DNA of 48,347 bases from Polyangiaceae bacterium (GCA_025937835.1 JAICQO010000047.1:1-48347); one strand, 5' to 3'; shown: positions 1 through 9,929, counted from the first letter of the stretch. Program-made: numbers and translations. The notes: generated by a model not told the origin, from the letters alone.

Positions 1-149
1 CCTGCGCTAGCCGTTCTGCCGCGATCAGCGCTGCAGCAGCTTCCAGAGCGTGGCCAGAATGCGCCGCAGCCGTGATGAGTGCGAAGCGCGAGCGACCCCA
101 CGGCAGCCCGCGCCGGCGGAGTCCAGGCTGCCCATCAGCCCCAACAATA
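1..149. other. Window edge, no supported gene
   Basis: No reading frame here can be supported as a gene. One minus-strand frame stays open to the left edge and reads like alanine-rich protein, but it has no start codon with a ribosome site and runs through the terminator-like hairpin at 150-182. It may be the tail of an unrelated shadow frame. Confidence 0.3.
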
Positions 150-182
150 GACGGCCGCCGCCCGCGTGTGGAGGCGGCCGTC
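150..182 (-). terminator. Hairpin terminator after the sulfatase gene
   Basis: A perfect 10-bp stem, GACGGCCGCC pairing with GGCGGCCGTC, encloses a 13-nt loop. On the minus strand it lies about 30 nt past the sulfatase stop and is followed by a short T-rich run (TATTGTTG). The tract is weak, but position and stem fit an intrinsic terminator. The stem is nearly the same as that of the ahcY terminator at 2466-2501. Confidence 0.6.
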
Positions 183-210
183 CCTCGTTCCGCGACTCTC
201 TCCTAGCGCC

Positions 211-2295
211 TCACGGGAAGTATCCCGCGGGCGCCTGCGCCTTCAGTCCGGCGATCTCTGCCTCGAGGCTTGCGCGCGCTGCGTAGTGCGCGGGGCTCGT
301 GTAGAGGTTCGTCGTCTCACCGGGATCGGCGTTCAGATCGTAGAGACCCCACGCCCCGTTGTCCCAGAGGAGCTTGTAGCGCGTGTCCTTGACCGTCCAG
401 CGCTTGCTGGCAGTGCCCTGGGTGATCTCCGTGAACGAGTGCGTGCGCCCGGTGGAGGCGGCCTCGTCGGTGAGGAGCGGCTTCAGGCTGTAGCTGTTGT
501 TGATCTGACTCACGTGTTGCCCCGTAAGCTCGAGGATCGTCGCGTGGTAGTCGGAGGAGACGACCAGGTGGTCGTCTCGGCCGCGCCGAGTGACGCCGGC
601 GCCAGCGATCACGACCGGGACCCGCACGCCTCCCTCGTAGACGCTGCCCTTCGAGCTCCGGAGCTTGGTGCCCGTGTCCTTCACCGGCGGCGGAGTTCCG
701 TTGTCGCCGACGAAGATCACGACCGTGTTCTCGAAGTCGATCTCGGCGAACAACCTGCCGAGCTCGGTGTCGAGGGCCTGGACGTTCGCCTTGTACACCG
801 GAATGTTGGTCGCGTACGAGCCGGGCGCGGGGTTTCCGACCGAGCTCAGGTCCACGGAGTGGAGCTCGGCGGGTGGCACCTGGTACGGGTTGTTTCCGCC
901 GTTCGCGGCGTGCGGAGCGTTGAACGACTGGTAGAGGAACCAGGGCTCGTCGGGCTTGGTCTCCTCGTGCTCGTGGATGTAGTCGATCGCAAAATCGGTG
1001 AGCGCGGTCGTGGCGTAGGTCGTGTTCGCGACCGACGGCCCGTTGATGTCGAAGGTCGTCCAGTTGAAGTAGTTGGCCACGCCGCCGCCGAGGATGCCGC
1101 GGAAGCTGGTGATGCCGATGTCGCGGATGTGCTGGAGGATGCCCGGCGCCTGCGGGAACGCGGCGGTCGGAAGCGGATCGATGCTGCCGCCGCCGACGTG
1201 GTACTTGCCGAAGAACGCCTGCGAGTATTCGGGGCTGTCCGCGCTCAGACGGTCGAAGAGCGTCGGCGTCGAGGTGAGCAGCACGTTGCCGACTGCCGTG
1301 ACGCCGGTGCGGTGGGCGTACTGGCCGCTGATGATGGTGCCGCGCGTGGGCGAGCACGCAGGGCTGGACCAGGCATCGTCGAACACGACGCCCTTTTCGG
1401 CGAGCGCTTCGATGTTCGGCAACGGCACCTGGCCGCTGTCACCGGCCAGCTCCGGATACAGGGAAACGCCCTCCGCGCCGAGGTCGTCCACGATCAGGAA
1501 CAGGACGTTCGGCGCCTTGCCGGTGCCTCCGCCGCTTCCGCCGCCCGCGCCGCCGCCTCCGTCGGCTCCGGGTCGCACGAAGCTGACCGTGGAGCTCGTG
1601 GTCGAGCTGCTCTCGCCATCGGAGACGCGGAGCTCGACCGTGAAGGTGCCGGGCGTGTCGCTGGTGAGCGTCGCCTCGCGCGCGATCGGATCGTCGATCG
1701 TGCCGCCGGTCGTGGACCAGTAGTACGTGAGCGGCGACGGCGCCGCGTCGGGATCGCTGGCGGCTGCCCGGAGCGTGATCGAGCTGCCGACGTAAACCGA
1801 GAGCGGCGTCACGGTCAGCTCGTCGATCACCGGCGCCACGTTGAACGTGCCGTTGACCTGCAGGTTGCCGTTCTTGCCAGGGGCCGTCCCTTTCAGGTGG
1901 ATCGTGACCGACGTGGTTCCACCGGCGCTCACGCTGAAGCTCTCCGAACCGCTGAAGGTCGCTGCGTCGGTCGCCGTCGCGGTCAAGCTGATGGTGTACC
2001 CGGTGCCTGCGGGGATGCCGCCGATCGTGCCTGTGATCTGCGGCGCCCCGCTGACGTCGATGCTGCCGGTCTTGCTGAAGCCGTTGCCCGTGATCGAGTA
2101 CGTGACCGAGTCGAGCGTGATGCCAGGCGCCACGTCCAGGTGCACACCGACCGCCCCGCGCTGCTCGTCCCCATCGGAGGACGGAGCGCTCGAGCACCCT
2201 TCGAGCGCCGCCGCGGAGCCGAGCGCCAGGACGCAAACCAACGGAACAGTACCGAACCTCGTGGCGAGCGCCGAGTTACCGAGCCAATGCTTCAT
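211..2295 (-). CDS. Exported sulfatase lipoprotein with Ig/PKD-like domain
   Basis: A 694-residue predicted lipoprotein of the sulfatase (alkaline-phosphatase superfamily) type, which would remove sulfate esters outside the cytoplasm. The ATG at 2295 was chosen because it follows AAAGGGA and gives a signal peptide ending in a lipobox with Cys34; longer upstream frames lack this. Residues about 45-140 look like a beta-sandwich. Residues 150-240 resemble a PKD/Ig-like domain (PVIDELTVTP, then a late ELRVSDGES). A Gly-rich linker follows at 243-259. The sulfatase domain starts with NVLFLIVDDLG (metal ligands Asp270 and Asp271) and carries the signature CSPTR, with Cys314 as the residue to be converted to formylglycine. 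Later VGDNGT and SSKGSVYEGGVRVP fit the family. The substrate cannot be read from the sequence. It appears to be a single-gene unit with its own promoter and terminator. Confidence 0.93.
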   Translation of the reverse strand: MKHWLGNSALATRFGTVPLVCVLALGSAAALEGCSSAPSSDGDEQRGAVGVHLDVAPGITLDSVTYSITGNGFSKTGSIDVSGAPQITGTIGGIPAGTGYTISLTATATDAATFSGSESFSVSAGGTTSVTIHLKGTAPGKNGNLQVNGTFNVAPVIDELTVTPLSVYVGSSITLRAAASDPDAAPSPLTYYWSTTGGTIDDPIAREATLTSDTPGTFTVELRVSDGESSSTTSSTVSFVRPGADGGGGAGGGSGGGTGKAPNVLFLIVDDLGAEGVSLYPELAGDSGQVPLPNIEALAEKGVVFDDAWSSPACSPTRGTIISGQYAHRTGVTAVGNVLLTSTPTLFDRLSADSPEYSQAFFGKYHVGGGSIDPLPTAAFPQAPGILQHIRDIGITSFRGILGGGVANYFNWTTFDINGPSVANTTYATTALTDFAIDYIHEHEETKPDEPWFLYQSFNAPHAANGGNNPYQVPPAELHSVDLSSVGNPAPGSYATNIPVYKANVQALDTELGRLFAEIDFENTVVIFVGDNGTPPPVKDTGTKLRSSKGSVYEGGVRVPVVIAGAGVTRRGRDDHLVVSSDYHATILELTGQHVSQINNSYSLKPLLTDEAASTGRTHSFTEITQGTASKRWTVKDTRYKLLWDNGAWGLYDLNADPGETTNLYTSPAHYAARASLEAEIAGLKAQAPAGYFP

Positions 2296-2409
2296 CGTGT
2301 GATCCCTTTCGCTGAAAACGTCGCCGCAGCCGCCACGGAAGGCGCGATGCGGACGACTACGTACAGTCGAAGGGAGCCAAAGCCAGTCCCTTATAGAGGA
2401 CTGCGATCC

Positions 2410-2438
2410 ATTATACAAGACAAAAGGCGCAACGTCAC
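2410..2438 (-). promoter_or_regulatory. Sigma-70-type promoter for the sulfatase
   Basis: On the minus strand a perfect TATAAT (2415-2410) lies 17 nt after GTGACG (2438-2433), a 4/6 match to TTGACA. The surrounding stretch is unusually A/T-rich for this genome. Transcription would start near 2403, giving a leader of about 108 nt before the ATG at 2295. Read by eye only. Confidence 0.5.
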
Positions 2439-2465
2439 GAGAGCGTTCTCGAGTATGTCGACCCG

Positions 2466-2501
2466 GAAACAAAAACGGCCGCCCCGTGAGAGGCGGCCGT
2501 T
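2466..2501 (-). terminator. ahcY: Intrinsic terminator after ahcY
   Basis: A perfect 10-bp stem, AACGGCCGCC with GGCGGCCGTT, has an 8-nt loop. On the minus strand it is followed directly by TTTTTGTTT, about 30 nt past the ahcY stop. This is a textbook Rho-independent terminator. A short direct repeat of CGTGCCGTT lies between it and the stop codon. Confidence 0.88.
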
Positions 2502-2532
2502 CGTGCCGTTCGTGCCGTTCCGAGCGCCGAGC

Positions 2533-3909
<1,377 letters not shown>

Positions 3910-3944
3910 CGTCGTTCTCCTTCTCTTTCTCTCTTCGCTATCGG

Positions 3945-3965
3945 GGCTCCCGCGGTGCGCGAGCC
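3945..3965 (-). promoter_or_regulatory. Hairpin in the ahcY leader
   Basis: GGCTC and GAGCC flank an inner GC-rich helix with one mismatch and a 3-nt loop, in the 84-nt gap between the regulator stop and ahcY. There is no T-tract after it, so it is not an obvious terminator. It does not show the conserved core I expect of an SAH riboswitch. It may be a processing or attenuation structure; its function is unknown. Confidence 0.3.
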
Positions 3966-3993
3966 GTTCGAAAAATTTACGGTCCCCTCGAGC

Positions 3994-4998
3994 TCACGTT
4001 TTGTCCGGCAGACGCGTCGCCGACAGGACCTGCCAGCCCAGGTGGCCCCCAGTCGTGGCGCTGACCAGGCCGTGCGGCAAGCGCGAGACCCGGATCTGCC
4101 CGAGGCCGGCGGCGCGGGCGTGGCCCTCGAGCTCGGCCGGCTCGAAGCCGTTCCAGACGTCCGCCTCGCGCTCGCGGAAAGCTTCGTCGGCGTGGCGCTC
4201 GTAGTCGATGACCAGCAAGCTACCCCCGGGGCGCAGCAGGGCCGCGAGCTGCTCGACCGCCGTGCGCGGCCGCACCGCGTGGTGCAACATGCGCGAGGCC
4301 ACGACCACGTCGGCGCCCGCGCCCGCCGAGCCGACCAGCTCTTCGCTGTCGAGCTCTCCGCGCAAGAAGCGGACGTTCTGATAGCCGCGCCGCTCTGCCC
4401 GCTCGCGCGCCCGGGCGAGCTGCGCCTCGCTGCGATCGATGGCGATGACGCGACGGAACAACGGAGATAGCGCGTCGAGCAGCGCGCCGTTGCCGGTACC
4501 GGCGTCGATCGCGAGCTCGCGCTCGGGCAAGAGCACGCTCAGCGCCGACAGGTACGCGGGGATCTCCGGCGAGACCTCGGACGCGCCGCCGTGCTCGCCG
4601 GCCTCGGAGAAAAACTCGCGCGTGCGGAGATCGCGCTTCTCGACGATCTCGACGATCTTCGCCAGGCTGCCCTCGCGCTCGCACAGGCCACGCCCGGACG
4701 CGAGCGCGTCGTTCACCACGGGGTCGAGCGCCGCTCCCTCCGACAGGCGAACGAAGGTGCGCGTGCCGTGACGCCGCTCCGCCAACAGACCCGCTTGTCG
4801 AAGCGGCGCCGCGTGCCGCGAGACGTTCGGCTGCGACTCGTCGAGCAGCTCCGCGAGCTCGCTGAGCGACAACTCCTCCTCGGCGGCCAGAGCCAACAAG
4901 CGCAGGCGCGCGGGCTCCGCGAGCAGCCGATACAGCTGCCAGCGCGTCTCCACTGCGTGCGCCAGAACCATGGGCTGAATACTTGCATCATTTCGCAT
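3994..4998 (-). CDS. ArsR-family regulator fused to a SAM methyltransferase
   Basis: An N-terminal winged-helix ArsR-type domain (residues about 10-90: LLAEPARLRLLALAAEEELSL, then SQPNVSRH as recognition helix) is joined to a class I SAM-dependent methyltransferase domain (from about 150, with AIDAGTGNGALLDALSP as the SAM-binding motif I and VVVASRMLHH as motif IV region). This fusion family is often found near methionine-cycle genes, and here ahcY follows directly on the same strand, so it probably senses SAM or SAH and controls the methyl cycle; that is inference. Start codons at 5013 (TTG), 4998 (ATG) and 4971 (ATG) are possible. I chose 4998 because GGGA lies 9 nt upstream. An inverted repeat overlaps the start region and may be its own operator. 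Confidence 0.88.
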   Translation of the reverse strand: MRNDASIQPMVLAHAVETRWQLYRLLAEPARLRLLALAAEEELSLSELAELLDESQPNVSRHAAPLRQAGLLAERRHGTRTFVRLSEGAALDPVVNDALASGRGLCEREGSLAKIVEIVEKRDLRTREFFSEAGEHGGASEVSPEIPAYLSALSVLLPERELAIDAGTGNGALLDALSPLFRRVIAIDRSEAQLARARERAERRGYQNVRFLRGELDSEELVGSAGAGADVVVASRMLHHAVRPRTAVEQLAALLRPGGSLLVIDYERHADEAFREREADVWNGFEPAELEGHARAAGLGQIRVSRLPHGLVSATTGGHLGWQVLSATRLPDKT

Positions 4999-5008
4999 GC
5001 ACGCAAGT
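4981..5008. promoter_or_regulatory. Inverted repeat, possible ArsR operator
   Basis: ACTTGC and GCAAGT are exact inverted copies separated by 16 nt, with an inner GCAT/ATGC pair. The site lies at the start of the ArsR-methyltransferase gene, between it and the divergent methyltransferase gene at 5121. ArsR-family proteins bind long interrupted inverted repeats over their own promoters, so autoregulation is a reasonable guess. If it is the operator, translation may start at 4971. Confidence 0.45.
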
Positions 5009-5108
5009 CCCAACTTTCCCCGCGGTTACGGGTATTTCGAGCGGGGCTGAACGGCGCCCTCTGACTTGACCCCGACGCCAGCGTGGACGGGAGCACCGTG
5101 CGTTCGGC

Positions 5109-5114
5109 TAGACT
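5109..5114 (+). promoter_or_regulatory. TAGACT, -10-like element of a possibly leaderless gene
   Basis: TAGACT ends 6 nt before the ATG at 5121, exactly where a -10 box of a leaderless transcript would lie. No convincing -35 box is seen at 17 nt spacing and no Shine-Dalgarno sequence is present. Confidence 0.35.
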
Positions 5115-5120
5115 GCCGTG

Positions 5121-5717
5121 ATGGATCGGTTCCGACGCTTCGACGAAGCGTACTACCACCGCTACTACGAGTCGCCGCAGACTCGCGTCACTTCGCCCGA
5201 GGAGCATGCCCCGCTAGCGGACTTCGTATTTTCGTTCGCAGAGTACAATCACATCGAAATCAAGAGCGTGCTCGACGTCGGTGCAGGCATCGGTCTCTGG
5301 AAACACTGGATCGAGAAGAATGCCAAGGGCGTCTCGTACACGGGCACCGAAGTCAGCCAGGCGATGTGCAAGAAGCACGGCTTTCAGTTTCGTGACATCG
5401 CGCGCTGGCGCGATCGCAAGAAGCACGACCTCATCATCTGCCAGGGTGTGCTGCAGTACTTGCCCGATCCCGACGTCGCGCCGGCGGTCGCCAACATCGC
5501 AGCGATGGCGCGCGGGCTCGTTTACTTCGAGGTCACGACCCGTACGGATCTGCGTGAGCGCTGCGACAAGGTCCGCACCGACGCGGACATCTACGTCCGG
5601 AACGGCTCGTACTACCGGGGCATCTTCACCAAACATTTGTTGAGCATCGGCTGCGGCTTGTGGTGGGTGAAAGACCGTCCTCCGCCCTTCTTCGAGCTCG
5701 AGATGACCGGCCCGTGA
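5121..5717 (+). CDS. Class I SAM-dependent methyltransferase
   Basis: A 198-residue protein with the SAM-binding motif SVLDVGAGIGLWKHW (about residues 49-63), an acidic strand-2 end (YTGTEVS) and a motif IV-like KHDLIICQGVLQYLPD. It matches the type-11/type-12 methyltransferase fold, but the substrate is not evident. It has no signal peptide or membrane segment and should be cytoplasmic. The ATG at 5121 is preferred over the adjacent GTG at 5118. No ribosome site is visible, and a TAGACT box 6 nt upstream suggests a leaderless transcript. The next gene follows after 15 nt, so the two are probably co-transcribed with the CBS gene. Confidence 0.85.
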   Translation: MDRFRRFDEAYYHRYYESPQTRVTSPEEHAPLADFVFSFAEYNHIEIKSVLDVGAGIGLWKHWIEKNAKGVSYTGTEVSQAMCKKHGFQFRDIARWRDRKKHDLIICQGVLQYLPDPDVAPAVANIAAMARGLVYFEVTTRTDLRERCDKVRTDADIYVRNGSYYRGIFTKHLLSIGCGLWWVKDRPPPFFELEMTGP

Positions 5718-5732
5718 GGCCACGGAGATCCG

Positions 5733-6050
5733 GTGGCACAATCCAAAGGCATCGTCCGCAACCTGATTTCGCTGGTCCTGCTGGGCGGGACCGCGCTCGG
5801 CCTCTACAACGTGTACTCCGACAACACCGAGGTCAAAACCCAGGCCGAGCGCGTGGCTTGCGCCGGCCGCGAATGCACCAGCAGCTTCCTCCGCGAGTCG
5901 CGCTCGCCGATCGCGCAATCGTTCACGCTCCAGACCAAGCTGGTCGAGAAGGGAAAGGTCGACCGCAGCGCCAGCGTCGACGTCGAATGCAAGCGCGAGT
6001 TCGTCCTGGTCGGTGACTACCGATGTACCGCTCGAGGGGCTCTACCCTGA
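5733..6050 (+). CDS. Small membrane-anchored protein, unknown function
   Basis: A 105-residue protein with one N-terminal hydrophobic helix (about residues 8-26) and a short periplasmic domain holding four cysteines (CAGREC, then VECKREF and YRC). It starts at GTG 5733, preceded by GGAGATCC. The same GGAGATCCGG leader stands before the next gene. I do not recognise the family. Its place between a methyltransferase and a CBS protein suggests an operon, but gives no function. Confidence 0.7.
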   Translation: MAQSKGIVRNLISLVLLGGTALGLYNVYSDNTEVKTQAERVACAGRECTSSFLRESRSPIAQSFTLQTKLVEKGKVDRSASVDVECKREFVLVGDYRCTARGALP

Positions 6051-6079
6051 ACGCAGTGTTCGAGAAACCGGAGATCCGG

Positions 6080-6559
6080 ATGAGACCCGTAAGAGTCGAA
6101 GACATCATGACCCGCGACGTGCGCTCGTGCGCGGCGGACGACACGCTGGCGACCGCCGCGCAGATCATGTGGGAGAACGACTGCGGCGCCGTGCCCGTGA
6201 CGGATCGTGACGGCAAGGTGGTCGGCATCGTGACCGATCGCGATCTGGCGATGGCCTCGCACCTCCAGGGTGTGCCGCTGCACGAATCACGCGTCGCCAC
6301 GGCCATGGCCCGCGACGTGCGCTCTTGCCTGCCCACCGACTCCCCCGCCACCGTCCAGGCCTTGATGCAGCACCACAAGATCCGCCGCGTGCCCGTGGTC
6401 GACGCCGAGCGGCGCCTGGTAGGGATCGTGAGCCTCGGGGACCTCGCTTACCTGATGGGCTCCGATCAGGCCCAGGGCAGCGACGGCCTGACCTGGACGG
6501 CGCTCGCCCACACGCTGTCTGCGGTGAGCTCGCCGCGGCTCCCGCGGTACCGGCGTTAG
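6080..6559 (+). CDS. CBS-domain pair protein
   Basis: A 159-residue protein consisting of two CBS motifs (about residues 8-60 and 72-125). Each shows the typical start VEDIMTRDVRSC / VATAMARDVRSC and end GIVTDRDLA / GIVSLGDLA. Such stand-alone pairs bind adenine nucleotides and act as energy or redox sensors. The start at 6080 is chosen because GGAGATCCGG precedes the ATG and because the first CBS motif begins eight residues later; an upstream in-frame ATG at 6023 would overlap the previous gene. It ends 13 nt from the convergent ROK kinase gene. Confidence 0.88.
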   Translation: MRPVRVEDIMTRDVRSCAADDTLATAAQIMWENDCGAVPVTDRDGKVVGIVTDRDLAMASHLQGVPLHESRVATAMARDVRSCLPTDSPATVQALMQHHKIRRVPVVDAERRLVGIVSLGDLAYLMGSDQAQGSDGLTWTALAHTLSAVSSPRLPRYRR

Positions 6560-6572
6560 CGCACGCTCGCGG

Positions 6573-7565
6573 TCACGAGCTCAGTAACGCGGCGCCCAAC
6601 ACGCCCGCCGAGTCTCCCAATTCATGCCGCACGATCGGCGTGAGCAGCTCGTCGTTCAAAACGTAAGCGGCGACGCGCTCCACCCCCTCCGTGTAGAGGA
6701 ACTCGAGGTTCGAGACGCCGCCGCCGAGCACGATCAAGCTGGGATCGAGGATGTCGATCACGGTCGCGAGCCCGCGGCCGAACGCCTCGAGCATCTCGTC
6801 GATGGCCGCCGCGGCGTGCACGTCGGAGCCGCGCGCGGCGGCGATCTCGGGTAGGCGCGCGGAGCGGCCGGTGCGCCGCAGGTAGTCGCGCTCGACGGCA
6901 GGGCCAGCCGCGTAGAGCTCGAGGCAGCCCATCTTGCCGCAGAAGCACTGAGGCCGCTCGGACAGGCCCGCGCCGACGTCCCGCACCTCCGTCGCGGGAG
7001 CGTTGCGCTGGCGGCGCCACGGCCCGACGGGGTGGTGACCCCACTCGCCGCCCAAACCCTGCAGCCCGCCCCACGGCTTGCCGTCGAACACGATCCCGCC
7101 GCCCACGCCGGTGCCGAGGATCACCCCGAATACGACGCCCTCTCGCACCTGCTTTCCGGCGCCGAGCCGCGCCTCGGCGAGCGCGAAGCAATTGGCGTCG
7201 TTTTCGAACGCCGCCTCGCGCCCGAGCGCGCGCGATAGATCTTCTCGGAACGGCCTGCCGTTGAGGCAGACCGTGTTCGAGTTCTTGACGAAGCCCTCGC
7301 GCCGCGTGACCGAGCCGGGCATACCGACACCGACGGGCAAGTCGCGCGTGTCGATCCCGATTTCGGCAGCGACGCCGCGGACCAGCTCGGTGACCGTGGC
7401 GAGCACGGCGTCGTAGCCCTTTTCCCCGCCCGTGGGCGTGCGCCGACGCAGCAGCACCTCGATCGCTTTCGGCGCCTCGCCAGGCTCTGCCAGCGAGCGC
7501 TTGACCAGAGCGATTTCGGTCTTGGTTCCGCCGAGGTCCACGCCCAGTGACAAGATTTCTCGCAT
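6573..7565 (-). CDS. ROK-family sugar kinase
   Basis: A 330-residue ROK (repressor, ORF, kinase) protein without a DNA-binding domain, so a kinase such as glucokinase, fructokinase or N-acetylglucosamine kinase. It begins with the ATP-binding DLGGTKTEIALV. It continues with ENDANCFALAE, the glycine-rich GTGVGGGIVF and the GEWGHHPVG loop with a zinc/sugar-binding His, then the zinc-binding cysteines CFCGKMGCLE. The start at 7565 is chosen because the phosphate-1 motif begins at residue 9; longer frames upstream have no family similarity. The sugar cannot be fixed from the sequence alone. It is convergent with the CBS gene and divergent from the gene at 7710. Confidence 0.93.
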   Translation of the reverse strand: MREILSLGVDLGGTKTEIALVKRSLAEPGEAPKAIEVLLRRRTPTGGEKGYDAVLATVTELVRGVAAEIGIDTRDLPVGVGMPGSVTRREGFVKNSNTVCLNGRPFREDLSRALGREAAFENDANCFALAEARLGAGKQVREGVVFGVILGTGVGGGIVFDGKPWGGLQGLGGEWGHHPVGPWRRQRNAPATEVRDVGAGLSERPQCFCGKMGCLELYAAGPAVERDYLRRTGRSARLPEIAAARGSDVHAAAAIDEMLEAFGRGLATVIDILDPSLIVLGGGVSNLEFLYTEGVERVAAYVLNDELLTPIVRHELGDSAGVLGAALLSS

Positions 7566-7709
7566 CGATACGGATCCGCTCAATGTCGGGGCAAGTGAGA
7601 GGTCCTCGTGTACCACGACGCCCCGATTGACGGGAGTTCCTCCGAGCCCAAGGCTTGGAGCGCTTTCGAGCGGATCGGGCGTTGCCGCCCGAGGGAACGA
7701 CGGGCCGCG

Positions 7710-8084
7710 ATGGACTTCCAGATCGACGAAACGCAGTGGCCGCTGGTGACGGCGCGCTGGACGAACCTCGAAGGCGGCACGTTGACCACGTTCCTCGCGC
7801 GCATGGACGTGTGGCTGGCTCGCAAGCAGCGCTTCGGGCTGTTGCTCGACACGCGGGGCGCCGGCGCCTTGCCGCCGGAGCAGCGCAAGCTGGTGCTCGA
7901 TCACATGCGAGCGAACGCCGCGCTCACCGAGGAGTACTTCGCGCAAGCGGTGGTGGTCGACAACCTGGTGCAGCGCACGCTCTATCACGCGGTCCGGCTG
8001 CTGTTTCCGAGCCCCTTCCCGACGCGACTGTTCTCGGATCCCGATGCGGCGCGGCGTTGGCTCAGCGAGCAGCTGAACCGTTGA
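7710..8084 (+). CDS. Small STAS/SpoIIAA-like protein
   Basis: A 124-residue soluble protein starting MDFQIDETQWPLVTARW, with an alternating strand-helix pattern and a mid-protein LLLDTRGAGALPPEQRK. This resembles STAS/SpoIIAA-like or myxobacterial DUF proteins found near signalling genes. The ATG at 7710 was preferred to an upstream GTG at 7608 because codon usage and sequence character change there. A GAGGGA lies 14 nt upstream and is at best weak. Its 3' end overlaps by 23 nt the convergent gene at 8062-8529. The function is unknown. Confidence 0.7.
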   Translation: MDFQIDETQWPLVTARWTNLEGGTLTTFLARMDVWLARKQRFGLLLDTRGAGALPPEQRKLVLDHMRANAALTEEYFAQAVVVDNLVQRTLYHAVRLLFPSPFPTRLFSDPDAARRWLSEQLNR

Positions 8085-8529
8085 GCTTCGCCCCTTCCGA
8101 GCGGGCGCGCGCGAGCTCGCTCGCCACCGCTTCGAGCTGTTTGCGCTCTGCGGGTGACTTCGCGCCGGCGTAGATCAGATCCGGCACGCCGGTGTTCGCC
8201 GGGCAGTCCGACTCCGCCACGCACTTCTTGAGCAGCGCCGCCCGCTCGCGCGGCGAGAGCCCCGCAATGCGCGAGCGCTCCGAGGCCTGGATGGCGTCGC
8301 TCGTCACGCGCAGCCGGCGCTGGTTCTCGGCGGCGTCGGCCGCGGCTTTCTCCCGCGCTCGCGCCTCGCGCCCCGAAAGCTCCTCGCGAAGCTGCGCCGC
8401 GTACTCGGCGCGCAGGCGCTCGGCCTCGCGCTTTCGCGAATACTTCACGGCGCTCCACACCACCGCGGGCACCACGACTGCCAGCAACATCACCCCGAGG
8501 GCGAGCCGACCCCGCAACATCCGCAGCAT
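8062..8529 (-). CDS. Membrane-anchored coiled-coil protein, unknown
   Basis: A 155-residue protein with an N-terminal hydrophobic helix (residues about 9-27) followed by a long charged helix rich in Arg, Glu and Ala (about 30-75), probably a coiled coil. A short C-terminal part has two cysteines (KKCVAESDCPA). It has the look of a periplasmic or cytoplasmic stalk protein. No family is recognised. The 3' end overlaps the convergent gene ending at 8084 by 23 nt. Start codons at 8529 and 8520 are both possible. Confidence 0.65.
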   Translation of the reverse strand: MLRMLRGRLALGVMLLAVVVPAVVWSAVKYSRKREAERLRAEYAAQLREELSGREARAREKAAADAAENQRRLRVTSDAIQASERSRIAGLSPRERAALLKKCVAESDCPANTGVPDLIYAGAKSPAERKQLEAVASELARARSEGAKLNGSAAR

Positions 8530-8570
8530 TGTCGCGCGTCTATGGCCCGGCTGCCAGCTGTTCAGGCGAA

Positions 8571-9929
8571 TCAGTACGTCCCTGTGGGAGGGGGCGGCCG
8601 CGAGTCCAGGACTTCTCGCACCTTCTTCAGCAGCGCGTCCGGCGTGATGGGCTTTTGTAGAAAGGCCACGCCGGCCTCCAACACGCCGTGGTGAACGATC
8701 GCGTCGTCGGTGTAACCCGACATGAAGAGGACCTTCATCTCCGGGCGGAGCGGTGACACGCGCTCGACCAGCTGACGGCCGCTCATCCGCGGCATGACCA
8801 CGTCGGTGAGCAGCAGGTGGATGGTGGCCGGGAACTTCTCCACGACGAGGAACGCTTCGCCGGCGTTCTGAGCGTCGAGCACGTTGTAGCCGGCGCGCAT
8901 GAGCACGTTGCGAACGAGCACCCTCACCTGGTCCTCGTCCTCCACGAGCAAGATCGTCTCGGTGCCGCTCGCCGCGCGCTTCGGCGGTGGGTTGGAGTCG
9001 GACTCGAGCGGGGGCTGGCCCGTGCGCGGGAAGTAGATCTTGAACGAGCTCCCGCGGCCGGGCTCGCTGTACACGAAGATGTGCCCGCCGCTCTGGCGCA
9101 CGATGCCGAACACGGTGGAAAGCCCGAGGCCTGTGCCCTTGCCCTGCTCCTTGGTCGTGAAGAAGGGCTCGAAGATCCGGTCGCGCACCTCGGCCGTCAT
9201 GCCCTCGCCGCTGTCGGTCACTGCGAGCAGCACGTGCGGCCCGGTGTAGACGTCCGGGTGCTGTGCGGCGTAGCTGGCATCGACGTCGACGTTCGCGGTT
9301 TCGATCGTGAGCTTGCCGCCGTCCGGCATGGCATCGCGGGCGTTCGCCGCCAGGTTCATCACGATCTGCTCGATCTGCGTGCGATCCGCCTTGAAGCGGC
9401 CGAGCCGCGTCGCCGTGCGCAGCGACAGCTCGATGCCCTCGCCGATCAGGCGTTTCAGGAGCTTCTCCATTCCGAACAGGATCGGGTTCAGATCGATCAC
9501 CTTCGGCTCGAGGATTTGCTTGCGGCCGAAGGCGAGCAGCTGGCGCGTGAGCTCTCGCGCGCGTTCGCCGGCCCGGCGCACCTCCTCGAGGTCGAGCCGG
9601 ATCGGGTGGCCGGGCTCGAGATCGTCGAGCGCCATCTCGGTGTAGCCGATCACGACCGACAACAGATTGTTGAAGTCGTGCGCGATGCCGCCGGCCAGGC
9701 TACCGATGGCCTCGAGCTTCTCCGACTGGCGCAGCCGCTCCTCGATGCGTTCGCGCTCGGTGATGCGCAACGACAGGTCATCGAGCAAGATGTTGAGCGC
9801 GATCGCGAAACGCGTGGCCGGATCGCCGAGCGCGGGCTCCTCGGGTAGCTCGACCCGCGCGTCCGACTTCCCCAACGACGCGGCCTCCATCACCGCGAAG
9901 ATCTCGTCGAACGTCGGCGCGCGACTCAC
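8571..9929 (-). CDS. Hybrid histidine kinase with receiver domain
   Basis: A 452-residue cytoplasmic hybrid kinase. The N-terminal 60 residues look HAMP-like or helical, with no transmembrane segment and no obvious sensor domain. The dimerisation/phosphoacceptor domain has [11 protein letters not shown] with His84. A HATPase domain follows ([15 protein letters not shown] as N box, DSGEGM, EPFFTTK and [12 protein letters not shown]), then a C-terminal receiver (ILLVEDED... LLTDVVMP) with Asp376 as acceptor. The open frame continues upstream through the tRNA-Pro gene, so the true start must be internal; GTG 9929 has GGA 6 nt upstream and is chosen. The sensing input is unknown and may come from a partner protein. 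Confidence 0.92.
   Translation of the reverse strand: MSRAPTFDEIFAVMEAASLGKSDARVELPEEPALGDPATRFAIALNILLDDLSLRITERERIEERLRQSEKLEAIGSLAGGIAHDFNNLLSVVIGYTEMALDDLEPGHPIRLDLEEVRRAGERARELTRQLLAFGRKQILEPKVIDLNPILFGMEKLLKRLIGEGIELSLRTATRLGRFKADRTQIEQIVMNLAANARDAMPDGGKLTIETANVDVDASYAAQHPDVYTGPHVLLAVTDSGEGMTAEVRDRIFEPFFTTKEQGKGTGLGLSTVFGIVRQSGGHIFVYSEPGRGSSFKIYFPRTGQPPLESDSNPPPKRAASGTETILLVEDEDQVRVLVRNVLMRAGYNVLDAQNAGEAFLVVEKFPATIHLLLTDVVMPRMSGRQLVERVSPLRPEMKVLFMSGYTDDAIVHHGVLEAGVAFLQKPITPDALLKKVREVLDSRPPPPTGTY

Noticed and set aside
3910-3993. Possible SAH riboswitch before ahcY
   Set aside because: The location is right, but the conserved core of the class is not seen, only a simple GC-rich hairpin.
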